Shown: positions 9,632 to 17,549 of the stretch, one piece after another | How the letters are laid out: the number at the start of each line of letters is the position of its first letter | How positions within the stretch are numbered: position 1 is the first letter of the stretch | NCBI RefSeq assembly: GCF_003001955.1 | Contig: NZ_PVNH01000007.1 | Location: 310,001-374,000 of the forward strand | Direction: 5' to 3' | DNA from: Prauserella shujinwangii | GTDB taxonomy: Bacteria; Actinomycetota; Actinomycetes; Mycobacteriales; Pseudonocardiaceae | DNA length: 64,000 nucleotides | Position numbers and translations under genes: made by a program | The notes under the pieces: model-generated | Seen by the model: the letters and a program-made list of their open reading frames with translations, nothing else | What the model was told of the DNA's origin: nothing | The model's database searches: none

Positions 9632-10393
9632 TCAGCCGCGGCGCAGGACCGACCGCACGTAGTCGCTGATCGCGGCGAGCGTCTCCGGCGCCGTCCAGAT
9701 CTCCTCGACCCGGGCGTCGTCGGCGGCCCGCTGCTCGCCGATCCGCTCGGTCGCGGGCCGGTGCAGCTGCCGCTTGGTGTGCGCGAACGTGGCGGCCGGG
9801 ACTTCGGCCAGCCTGCGGGCGTGGGCCAGCGCCAGCGGCAGCACGGCCTCCGGCTCGGCCGGTTCGTCGGCGAGCCCGCGCTCCAGCGTCTCCGCGGGGT
9901 CGTACGTTCGGGCGTCGTACGTCAGCTCGGGCAGGATCCGCGAGCCGTAGGCGCTGCGGAGGATCTCCAGGGCCGTGAGGGGGAACGGCACCCCGACCGC
10001 GAGCTCGGTCCACCCGAACCGGCCGCCCCCGACCCCGAGCACACGGTGGTCGCACGCGGCGGCGAGCACCGCACCACCCGCGATGGCGTGCCCGTTCACG
10101 GCGGCGACCACGGGCCGGGGGAAGTCGAACAGGGCCAGGAACGCGTCGGACAGCGCGGGGAGGAACTCCCGGACGTAGGGCTCGCCGCCGTCGCGCACCC
10201 GGACGAGATCCACGCCCGCGGAGAAGGCACCGCCGCTGCCGGTGAGCACCACCGCCCGGTACCCGGAGTTCTCCACCTCCTCCAGGCGGGCCGCCAGGTC
10301 CCGGCACAGCCCGGTGTCGAGCGCGTTGACCCGGCCGTGCTCCATCCGCAGCACGGCGACGTCCCCGTCGGGCTCCACGTGGATCGACGGCAT
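9632..10393 (-). CDS. Enoyl-CoA hydratase/isomerase family protein
   Basis: A 253-residue crotonase-fold protein. The oxyanion-hole segment is GSGGAFSAGVDLVRV, the second is VNGHAIAGGAVLAAACDHRVLG, then FGWTELAVGVPFP. The position of the usual catalytic glutamate is not obvious, so this may be a side-branch isomerase rather than FadB/EchA-type hydratase. The ATG at 10,393 has a strong GAGGAGG upstream and begins MPSIHVEPDGD; the frame is open 17 codons further upstream but without support. Confidence 0.85.
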   Translation of the reverse strand: MPSIHVEPDGDVAVLRMEHGRVNALDTGLCRDLAARLEEVENSGYRAVVLTGSGGAFSAGVDLVRVRDGGEPYVREFLPALSDAFLALFDFPRPVVAAVNGHAIAGGAVLAAACDHRVLGVGGGRFGWTELAVGVPFPLTALEILRSAYGSRILPELTYDARTYDPAETLERGLADEPAEPEAVLPLALAHARRLAEVPAATFAHTKRQLHRPATERIGEQRAADDARVEEIWTAPETLAAISDYVRSVLRRG

Positions 10394-10458
10394 CGGTCCT
10401 CCTCCTCGCTCCCGGCCGCACCGGTCGGCGCGCCGGGAACACACTAGGCTCTGTTCCC

Positions 10459-11817
10459 GTGCTCTGGGTGTCGGTGCCCGCCTTCGCGGTCGCGTGGTGG
10501 CTCGGCCTCCACCTGCTCGCGCGGGATGCGCGGAAGCCGGTGCTGCGGCGGGCGGGTGGCGGGCTGCTCGGCTACGCCGTGGCCCTCGTGGTGGAGCAGG
10601 CCACCGCCGGTGCCGACGGCTCCTCCGGCGTGCGGCTGGTGCTGCTGAGCCTGCCCGCGATCGCGTGGAGCGGGGCCCTGACCGGGCTGGGTGGTGACGA
10701 CCGTGCGCGGCGTGCGGACCGCGCCTGGCTGCTCGGCGTCGTGCCCCTGTTCGCGCTCGCTTCGGCGCTGGTGCTGGCCGGGGTGGACGCTGCCCGTCCC
10801 GCCCTGCTGGTGCTCGCCGCCGGTTCGCTCGGGGGCGCGCTCGCGGTCGTCCTCGCCGGTCACGGTGCGCTGCGGGCGGCGCGGTCGCGCGCGAGCACGG
10901 TGCGGGCGGTGCTCGTCGCGGCCGTGCTGATGCTCGGGCTGGGCACCGTGCTGGTCGTGCTCGGGTTCGACCTGCTGCCGCGGGCGCTGCTGCTGCCCTC
11001 CATCGGCGTCGACCTCGTGCTCCTCGGTGTGGTGATCGTGGTGTTCGACGCCTTCGACGAGGGTGAGTCCGTCCGGGCCGACCTGCTGCGTTCGCTGCTG
11101 TCGGCGTGCGCCGCGACCGTCGTCTTCGGCGGGCAGGTGGTGGTGGCGATCGCGGTCACCGGCCTCCGCCTGCCGCTGGTGCTGCTGCTCTACGGGGTGG
11201 TCGCGGCGGCGATCGGGATCCAGGTGCTCGCCGGGCCGCTGCAGTCGGTGCTCGACCGGTTCGCGTTCCGCTCGGCGCCGCGGCTCAGGGCGGCGCGGGG
11301 CGAGCTGCGGGAGGTGTCCGACGCGCTGCCCCGCAAGGACCGGGAGGTCCGGCTGGCCGACCTGGCCGACGCGGAGTTCGCCCGGCTCACCCGGCAGGCC
11401 CTGCGGCACTACGGCGATCTCGGCAAGCTCGTGTCCAGCCCGCTCACCGAGCTGCCCGCGATCGGGACGCGGCTGGCCGCCCGCGGCGTCCCCGACGGGC
11501 CGCTGGAACGCGCGGCCGAGCTCAAGGCGCTCCTGCTGGAGAGCGTCACCCGGCTCAAACCGGCGACGGGGGAGGAGTTCGGCACGAGCGAGGAGTGGCG
11601 GCACTACAACGCGCTGTACTTCTACTACGTGCGCGGCATCCGGCCCTACAGCGTCCGCACCAAGCGCACCGACCTCGACCCGGTGTCCCGCAAGGCGCTG
11701 GCGTGGTTCGCCGACCAGGTGCCCGAGCGCACGCTGCACAACTGGCAGAGCGCGGCGGCGAGGATCGTCGCGGCGGACCTGCGCACCGCGCTGACCGGGC
11801 AGACACCCCGCCGCTGA
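10459..11817 (+). CDS. Polytopic membrane protein of unknown function
   Basis: A 452-residue protein. About 270 N-terminal residues contain roughly eight hydrophobic segments, and about 180 C-terminal residues form a soluble domain (DREVRLADLADAEFARLTRQ, EEWRHYNALYFYYVRGIRPY, VPERTLHNWQSAAARIVAADL). The layout is that of a membrane sensor or regulator, but there is no kinase, GGDEF or HTH signature. TAGGCT (10,445-10,450) lies 8 nt before the GTG, consistent with a leaderless message. Divergent from the enoyl-CoA hydratase gene. Unrecognised. Confidence 0.7.
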   Translation: MLWVSVPAFAVAWWLGLHLLARDARKPVLRRAGGGLLGYAVALVVEQATAGADGSSGVRLVLLSLPAIAWSGALTGLGGDDRARRADRAWLLGVVPLFALASALVLAGVDAARPALLVLAAGSLGGALAVVLAGHGALRAARSRASTVRAVLVAAVLMLGLGTVLVVLGFDLLPRALLLPSIGVDLVLLGVVIVVFDAFDEGESVRADLLRSLLSACAATVVFGGQVVVAIAVTGLRLPLVLLLYGVVAAAIGIQVLAGPLQSVLDRFAFRSAPRLRAARGELREVSDALPRKDREVRLADLADAEFARLTRQALRHYGDLGKLVSSPLTELPAIGTRLAARGVPDGPLERAAELKALLLESVTRLKPATGEEFGTSEEWRHYNALYFYYVRGIRPYSVRTKRTDLDPVSRKALAWFADQVPERTLHNWQSAAARIVAADLRTALTGQTPRR

Positions 11818-11946
11818 CCCGGCGCCGGCCTGCCGCCGGCAGTACTTGGCAGCGGCAGGCAGCGTCCGGCGGGCAACGGCATGGTGCCGGCAGTGCCCGC
11901 GTGGCCATCGTCGGAGCATCCGATCCACGTTCGAAGGAGTTCCACG

Positions 11947-12342
11947 ATGTCCGCGACCATCCGTACGTCCACGCTCGCACCGCTGCGGCTGGCGCTGCGC
12001 CTCGACGGCGTCGCCACCACCCTCACCGGGGCGGCGCTGCTGCCCCTGGCCGGTGTCCTCGACACGCCACTCGGCCTGCCCGCGAGCCTGCTGCTCGGGA
12101 CGGGCGCCTTCTTCGTGGTGTTCGGGGTGGCCGTGCTCGCCCTGGCCACCCGCCGGCACCCGCCGCGCGCCGCGGTGCGCGCGGTGATCGCGGTGAACGT
12201 GCTGTGGGTGCTCGACAGCGCCGTCACGGTCGCCGCGGGCTGGTTCGCGCCCACCGCGCTCGGGACCGCCGTGATCGTGACGCTGGCCGTGGTGGTGGCC
12301 GCGGGCGCGGCCCTGCAGGCGCTCGCGTCGCGTCGCGCCTGA
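11947..12342 (+). CDS. Small four-helix membrane protein
   Basis: A 131-residue protein with four hydrophobic segments (LTGAALLPLAGVLDTP, LLLGTGAFFVVFGVAVLALA, VIAVNVLWVLDSAVTVAAGW, AVIVTLAVVVAAGAALQALA). The ATG at 11,947 has AAGGAG upstream. About 130 bp separate it from the previous gene. Function unknown. Confidence 0.7.
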   Translation: MSATIRTSTLAPLRLALRLDGVATTLTGAALLPLAGVLDTPLGLPASLLLGTGAFFVVFGVAVLALATRRHPPRAAVRAVIAVNVLWVLDSAVTVAAGWFAPTALGTAVIVTLAVVVAAGAALQALASRRA

Positions 12343-12349
12343 CCCGCGG

Positions 12350-12380
12350 CCGCTCCGGGACCCGCCAGGTCCCGGAGCGG
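12350..12380. terminator. Hairpin between convergent genes
   Basis: A perfect 13-bp stem (arm CCGCTCCGGGACC, 12,350-12,362, pairing with 12,368-12,380) with a 5-nt loop, in the 45-bp gap between the small membrane protein and the convergent ABC permease. There is no T-run on either side, so it could act as a GC-rich actinobacterial terminator in both directions. Confidence 0.6.
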
Positions 12381-12387
12381 CGGCACC

Positions 12388-13368
12388 TCAGCTGGTGATG
12401 TCCTTGGTGGCGAACCGGCGCGCGGCGAGCAGGCCGAACACGGTCGCGTACAGCACCGACGACAGCACGCCGCTGGCCATGTCCGTCCAGTCGACGTCGG
12501 TCGCGATCAGGTCCATCCAGGCGAACGAGAAGTGCGTCGGCAGGAAGTCCCGCAGGTCGCCGAGTGCGGTGATCTGGTCGAGGATCTGCGAGACGATCGC
12601 CACCAGCACCGCGCCGCCGACCGCCCCGAGCGGCGCGTCGGTGGACACGCTGAGCAGCAGCGCCAGCCCGGCCACCCACGCCAGCTGGATCGCGATGAAC
12701 ACCGTGCCGAGCGCGATCGCCACCAGGCTGCGCCCGAACGACACCGAGTCACCGGTGGGGCTGATCGCCTCGCCCGCGCCGTACCAGACGACCCCGACCG
12801 CGAGGGCCACCAGCGGCAGCACCGCCAGCGTCAGCGTCGCCAGCAGGGCCGAGGCGATCGCCTTCTGCCGGAGCAGCCGGTGCCGGGGCACCGGTATCGC
12901 CAGCAGGTACTTCAGGCTCGACCACGACGCCTCGCTCGCGATGGTGTCGCCGAAGTACAGCGCCACGATCATCGGCAGCAGGAACGACCCCGACACGAAC
13001 ATCGCCAGCACCACGAAGTTCGGCGCGCTCGCGGTGGCCAGGTCGACGAACCCGCCCGAGCGGCGGTTCGGGTTCGCGTCCCCGATCTCGAAGGCCAGCA
13101 CCAGGACGAACGGCAGCAGCGCGACCAGCCCCAGCAGCAGCTGCGTCCGGCGCCTGCGCAACTGCCTGCGCAGCTCGACGCCGAGCCGCAACGTCCGGCC
13201 GGGGTGGTAGCCCGCGACGGCACCGTCGCTGCCCACGCCGACGGTCTCGCTCCGCGCCGCGTCGGTCAGCTCGTCCAGCGCCGCCGGATCCGTGTGCACG
13301 CCGTGATCGACCCGGTCGACGCGCGGGTCGCGGGCACCGTGGGCATCCCCTCCGGGCAGGTCGCTCAT
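12388..13368 (-). CDS. ABC-2 type exporter permease
   Basis: A 326-residue protein: a charged N-terminal cytosolic stretch of about 75 residues, then six hydrophobic segments (LLLGLVALLPFVLVLAFEIG, FVVLAMFVSGSFLLPMIVALY, ALLATLTLAVLPLVALAVGV and others) with the ASWSSLKYLLAIPV segment common in ABC-2 permeases. Its start overlaps the stop of the hydrolase-ATPase fusion upstream on the same strand (ATGA, 13,365-13,368), so the two form one operon and probably one transporter. Confidence 0.85.
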   Translation of the reverse strand: MSDLPGGDAHGARDPRVDRVDHGVHTDPAALDELTDAARSETVGVGSDGAVAGYHPGRTLRLGVELRRQLRRRRTQLLLGLVALLPFVLVLAFEIGDANPNRRSGGFVDLATASAPNFVVLAMFVSGSFLLPMIVALYFGDTIASEASWSSLKYLLAIPVPRHRLLRQKAIASALLATLTLAVLPLVALAVGVVWYGAGEAISPTGDSVSFGRSLVAIALGTVFIAIQLAWVAGLALLLSVSTDAPLGAVGGAVLVAIVSQILDQITALGDLRDFLPTHFSFAWMDLIATDVDWTDMASGVLSSVLYATVFGLLAARRFATKDITS

Positions 13369-16253
13369 GTGCCGTCCCCTTCCCCGACCAGTTGCAGGAA
13401 CGCGTCCTCGAGCCGCCGCCTCGGCCCGGCCTGCTCGACGGAGACACCGGCCTCGACCAGCGCGGCCACCGCCCGCGACCGGGGCAGCCCGTCGAGATCG
13501 GCGTGCACGAGCTGGCCTTCGATGTCCACACCGGACACACCGCCGACGGCGCGCAGCGCCTCGGCGGCCGCTTCCGGCCGGTCCACGCGGAACGTGGCCT
13601 CGCCACCGGCCGCGACGATCTCGGCCACCTCACCGGAGGCGACGAGCCGCCCCCGGTGCATGACGACTACGTGGGTGCATGTCTGCTCCACCTCGGCGAG
13701 CAGGTGGCTGGACACGACCACCGTGCGCCCCGTGGCCGCGTAGCGCCGCAGCACCTCGCGCATCTGGTGGATCTGCGGCGGGTCGAGCCCGTTGGTCGGC
13801 TCGTCGAGCACGAGCAGCTCGGGCAGGCCGAGCATCGCCTGCGCGATCGCCAGCCGCTGCCGCATGCCCTGGCTGTAGGTGCGCACCTTCCGCTGCACCG
13901 CGTCGCCGAGCCCGGCGATCTCCAGCGCCTCCGCGACGTGCGCCCGCTGTTCGGGCCTGCCCGTGGCGGCCCAGTAGAGCTTCAGGTTGGCCTCCCCGGA
14001 CAGGTGCGGCAGGAAACCGGAGCCCTCGACGAACGAGCCGATGCGGGAGAGCACCGGCGCGCCGGGGCCCACCGGGTAGCCGAACACCCTGATCTCGCCC
14101 TCCGTGGGCGCGATGAGCCCCATCAGCATCCGCAAGGTGGTGGTCTTGCCCGCCCCGTTGGGGCCGAGCAGCCCCAGCACCTGGCCCGGTTCGACCCGGA
14201 ACGACAGGTCGCGCACGGCCGTGAGCCCGCCGGGATAGGACTTGGTCAGCCCGTTGATGACCAGCGGCGTGCCGGCCAGCTCGGGGTCGACCCGGTGTGA
14301 GCGGCGGCGACGCACGGCCGCCACCGCCGCGACCGCGGCGGCCAGCGCCAGCGCCCCGCCGATCCCGATCAGCTGCGGGACGGGCCAGCCCGAGGTCACC
14401 GCGTTGCCGGGCACCACGGGCACGCGCAGGGTGCCGCCGGCGAGCGAGATCCGGTACGTCGCGGGCTCCACGGGCGTGGTGTAGCCCTGGTCGGTGGTGC
14501 CCACCACGAGCTGCAGCCGGTGCCCCGACTCGAAGGGCCGCACGATCCCGGGCAGGGTCACCGTCACCTCGACGGGGGAGCCGTCGGCGGGCAGCCGCGG
14601 GATCCGCAGCGGTGCCACGGCGTTGCCCGGCAGCGACCGCACGCCGTTCGGGCTGACGTCGTAGAGCTTGGCGAACAGCACGGCGCCGCCGTCCGGCACG
14701 TTCCCGGCCGCGGACACCCGCAGGCGGACCGTGGCGGACCCGGTGGCGAGCAGCTGGGAGTCCACCGGCTGCGAGGTGAACGTCGCCGACTGCGTGGGCG
14801 GGTCGACGGTGAACAGCCCGGACAGCCGGGAGGAGTTGGCGACCACCCCGTTCAGCCCGGGCAGGCCGCTCACGGCGGCGGGTACGCCACCGGGCGGGTT
14901 CACGACGGCCTGCTCCGGCCCGGCGAGCGCGACGTCGGCACGCTCGGTGGCACCGGAGCCGAGTCCCGGGTACGCGGGGGCGCGGACGTCGCGCACCGAG
15001 GGAGCGCCGTCCGTCCGCAGCGAGCCCTGCACCTGGTACGTGAAGCCGATGCCGGGGGCGTCGCCCTCCCCGGTGAGGTGGTGGCCGAGGAAGTCGGCGA
15101 TCGTGGAGCGCAGCTGCGGGCCCGGTGCCCCGCCGTCGTGGCCGCCGGTGTACCAGAGCACCGACACCGGGCCGCCCGCCGCCGCGATCTGCCGGGCGTT
15201 GGCGTCGGCCTGGTCGAGCCCGAACAGGGTGTCGTGCTCGCCCTGGACCAGCAGCGTCGGCACGGTGATCCGGTCGGTGACCGAGCGGGGCGACACCCGC
15301 CGCAGCAGCTCGGTCGTCGCGGGCGAGGCCTGGCCGTCCACGGCGACGTCCTGGTACGCCCGGCACACCTCGCGGGTGAACCGGCCGCAGGGATCGGCGC
15401 CCGGGCGGGGCCCGGCGCCCTGCGCCGCGGCGGAGCCGCCCTGCGCGGCCTCGTTCTCGTCCGGCTCGTCGCCGGGCTCGATGGCCTCGCGCCCGGCCCC
15501 GGTGCCCGCGGGCAGGCCCGTGCCCGCGGAGAACAGCAGGCCGGCCCAGCCGCTCTTGAAGACGCCGTCGGGGGCGAACGCGCCGGGCGCCGGGGTGCGG
15601 GCCTCGACACCGTCGCGGGTGGCGGCGTTGGGCAGCAGGCCCTGCGCGAGGTCGTTGTAGGTCATGACGGGCGCGATGACGTCCACCCGCCGGTCGGTGC
15701 CCGCGAGCAGCAGGGCCAGCGCGCCGCCGTAGGAGGCCCCGGTGACGCCGACCCTGGGATCGTTGGCGCCGTCGCGCAGCACCTCGGGCAGGCCCGCCAG
15801 GTAGTCGAGCAGCCTGCTCGCGTCGGCGACCTCGCGGTCGGGGTCGTTCAGCGCGATCCGGCCGGTGCTCTCGCCGAAGCCGCGCGCCGAGTAGGTGAGG
15901 ACGACGAATCCGCGTTCGCTGAGCTCCCGCGCCTGCTCGGTGACGCTGTCCTTGCTGCCGCCGAACCCGTGCGGCAGCAGCACCGCGGGTGCGGGCGTGC
16001 GCTCTGGGACGTACAGCGTGACGTCGAGCTGGACCCGCTCGGCCGAGCCGGGAGCGGCGGCGGCGTCGACCGTGGCGACCCTCGTGTCGAACGTGGGCGG
16101 GTCGTCCTCGCCACTGAACCAGACGATGCCCGCGGCGAGCAGGACGACGACGCCGACCAGGGCGGCCAGGCGCGCGCGGCGGCCGGGGGGAAAGGGAACA
16201 CGGGGCACGAAGTTCACCGTATGGGACGTTTGCTGAGAACCGGTCAGGGGCAT
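13365..16253 (-). CDS. Extracellular alpha/beta hydrolase fused to ABC ATPase
   Basis: Up to 962 residues. After an N-terminal membrane anchor (LAALVGVVVLLAAGIVWFSG) comes an X-prolyl-dipeptidyl-peptidase-like hydrolase: nucleophile GASYGGALA, acid in LVQGEHDTLFG, His in YTGGHDGGAPG. A jelly-roll C-terminal region and a second membrane helix (QLIGIGGALALAAAVAAVAAV) follow. The last 300 residues are a cytosolic ABC ATPase: Walker A GLLGPNGAGKTTTL, signature YSQGMRQRL, Walker B LLVLDEPTNGLD. Topology puts hydrolase outside and ATPase inside. Translation may really begin at the GTG at 16,208 (VPRVPFPPGRR), because TACGGT sits 7 nt before it. It is an operon with the permease at 12,388. Substrate unknown. 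Confidence 0.88.
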   Translation of the reverse strand: MPLTGSQQTSHTVNFVPRVPFPPGRRARLAALVGVVVLLAAGIVWFSGEDDPPTFDTRVATVDAAAAPGSAERVQLDVTLYVPERTPAPAVLLPHGFGGSKDSVTEQARELSERGFVVLTYSARGFGESTGRIALNDPDREVADASRLLDYLAGLPEVLRDGANDPRVGVTGASYGGALALLLAGTDRRVDVIAPVMTYNDLAQGLLPNAATRDGVEARTPAPGAFAPDGVFKSGWAGLLFSAGTGLPAGTGAGREAIEPGDEPDENEAAQGGSAAAQGAGPRPGADPCGRFTREVCRAYQDVAVDGQASPATTELLRRVSPRSVTDRITVPTLLVQGEHDTLFGLDQADANARQIAAAGGPVSVLWYTGGHDGGAPGPQLRSTIADFLGHHLTGEGDAPGIGFTYQVQGSLRTDGAPSVRDVRAPAYPGLGSGATERADVALAGPEQAVVNPPGGVPAAVSGLPGLNGVVANSSRLSGLFTVDPPTQSATFTSQPVDSQLLATGSATVRLRVSAAGNVPDGGAVLFAKLYDVSPNGVRSLPGNAVAPLRIPRLPADGSPVEVTVTLPGIVRPFESGHRLQLVVGTTDQGYTTPVEPATYRISLAGGTLRVPVVPGNAVTSGWPVPQLIGIGGALALAAAVAAVAAVRRRRSHRVDPELAGTPLVINGLTKSYPGGLTAVRDLSFRVEPGQVLGLLGPNGAGKTTTLRMLMGLIAPTEGEIRVFGYPVGPGAPVLSRIGSFVEGSGFLPHLSGEANLKLYWAATGRPEQRAHVAEALEIAGLGDAVQRKVRTYSQGMRQRLAIAQAMLGLPELLVLDEPTNGLDPPQIHQMREVLRRYAATGRTVVVSSHLLAEVEQTCTHVVVMHRGRLVASGEVAEIVAAGGEATFRVDRPEAAAEALRAVGGVSGVDIEGQLVHADLDGLPRSRAVAALVEAGVSVEQAGPRRRLEDAFLQLVGEGDGT

Positions 16254-16365
16254 CTGATCCCGGAGCTCAGGGTTGCCGTCGTGTGACGCACGTTACGTGA
16301 GCGCACAGGTGATGCCGCCTACGCACGCTGGCGTTCCGGAGGGTGAACCACGAAGATGGAGATCG

Positions 16366-16472
16366 TTGTGGAGGGGAGTATTCCTTCGCGGCGGCGTCGT
16401 CAGCACGGCTGCCCTCGGGGCACCCGGCGCCGTCGGTCGGTGCCGGTCACCGGTGGAAGAGACCTCCGGTAG
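16366..16472 (+). ncRNA. yybP-ykoY (Mn2+-sensing) riboswitch aptamer
   Basis: The leader of terC contains GGAGGGGAGTA (16,370-16,380), the conserved 5' strand and L1 of the yybP-ykoY aptamer. A GC-rich internal part (GTCGTCAGCACGG) follows, then the closing 3' strand GGTGGAAGAGACCTCC (16,452-16,467), whose CCTCC pairs with the 5' GGAGG to form P1. This family binds Mn2+ and is repeatedly found upstream of TerC/MntP/YybP-type membrane proteins. The assignment rests on motif recognition and context; a covariance-model search was not possible. Confidence 0.8.
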
Positions 16473-16497
16473 TGGTCCCTTTCCCGCCTACCGGAGG
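16463..16497 (+). promoter_or_regulatory. Riboswitch expression platform hiding the terC ribosome-binding site
   Basis: CCTCCGGTAG (16,463-16,472) and CTACCGGAGG (16,488-16,497) are a perfect 10-bp inverted repeat around a 15-nt loop. The right arm contains the Shine-Dalgarno GGAGG (16,493-16,497), 10 nt before the terC ATG. The left arm shares its CCTCC with P1 of the aptamer, so the two pairings exclude each other. Metal binding that favours P1 would free the ribosome-binding site: an ON switch. Confidence 0.75.
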
Positions 16498-16507
16498 CTG
16501 ACGTTCT

Positions 16508-17512
16508 ATGACCGTGCCGTTGTGGCTGTGGCTCGCGACCATCGGGGGTCTGCTCGCGCTCATCGCGATCGACCTCGTGATCGTCGATCGCAAACCCCAT
16601 CAGGTGACGACGGGTGAAGCCGCGCGCTGGGTGACCTTCTACGTCTCGTGCGCGATCCTGTTCGGCATCGCCGTCTGGCTGTTCGGCGGGCACGATCCCG
16701 GTGTCGAGTTCTTCACCGGGTACATCACGGAGTACTCGCTGTCGGTCGACAACCTGTTCATCTTCATGGTGATCATGGCGTCGTTCCGGGTCCCCGCCAT
16801 CCACCAGCACCGCGTGCTGCTCATCGGGATCCTGCTCGCACTGGTCATGCGCGGCGCGTTCATCGCGATCGGAGCCGCCCTGATCGCCCAGTTCGTGTGG
16901 GTCTTCTTCCTGTTCGGCGCGATCCTGGTGTGGACGGCGATCAGCATGGTCCGGGGCAGCGGCGACCACGAGGAGTACCACGAGAACGCGGTCACGCGCT
17001 GGGTGCGCAAGATCTTCCCGGTGACCGACGACTACGTCGGCCACAAGATGTTCGTCCGGCAGGGCGGCAAGCGGTTCATCACGCCGATGTTCGTGGTGAT
17101 CGTCGCCATCGGCAGTGCCGACCTGCTGTTCGCGGTGGACTCGATCCCGGCCATCTTCGGCATCACCCAGGACGCCTACCTGGTGTTCACCGCCAACGCG
17201 TTCGCGCTGATGGGCCTGCGGCAGCTGTACTTCCTGCTCGGCGGCCTGGTGACGCGCCTGGTCTACCTGTCCTACGGGCTCGCGATCATCCTCGGCTTCA
17301 TCGGGGCGAAGCTCGTGCTGCACGCGCTGCACGAGTACCACGTCACACCGGCCTGGCTGGAGATCAACAACTGGATGTCGCTGGGCGTGATCGTGACGGT
17401 CCTGACCATCACCACGGTCGCGAGCCTGCTGAAGTCCAGGCGGGACCCCGAGGCGGTGGGCTCGCTGGAGTTGCAGGCGGCGGCTCCCGAGGAGTCCCGC
17501 GGCGAGCATTAG
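16508..17512 (+). CDS. TerC family integral membrane protein, probable metal (Mn2+) transporter
   Basis: A 334-residue protein with about nine membrane segments and the TerC hallmarks EYSLSVDNLFIFMVI and ADLLFAVDSIPAIFGITQD, two acidic intramembrane motifs thought to contact the ion. TerC/Alx/YkoY proteins are linked to tellurite resistance and to Mn2+ export. The upstream yybP-ykoY aptamer supports the Mn2+ role. The ATG at 16,508 follows a GGAGG at 10-nt spacing that is part of the regulatory hairpin. Confidence 0.93.
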   Translation: MTVPLWLWLATIGGLLALIAIDLVIVDRKPHQVTTGEAARWVTFYVSCAILFGIAVWLFGGHDPGVEFFTGYITEYSLSVDNLFIFMVIMASFRVPAIHQHRVLLIGILLALVMRGAFIAIGAALIAQFVWVFFLFGAILVWTAISMVRGSGDHEEYHENAVTRWVRKIFPVTDDYVGHKMFVRQGGKRFITPMFVVIVAIGSADLLFAVDSIPAIFGITQDAYLVFTANAFALMGLRQLYFLLGGLVTRLVYLSYGLAIILGFIGAKLVLHALHEYHVTPAWLEINNWMSLGVIVTVLTITTVASLLKSRRDPEAVGSLELQAAAPEESRGEH

Positions 17513-17515
17513 GTC

Positions 17516-17530
17516 GTTAGCCGCGCTAAC
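17516..17530. promoter_or_regulatory. Perfect 15-bp palindrome, probable operator
   Basis: GTTAGC-CGC-GCTAAC lies just after the terC stop and 8 bp upstream of the -10 box TAGTGT (17,538-17,543) of the S9 peptidase gene, over the expected -35 region. Size and symmetry fit a TetR- or MarR-type site. No cognate regulator is adjacent. Confidence 0.5.
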
Positions 17531-17549
17531 GATCGGGTAGTGTCGGGGC

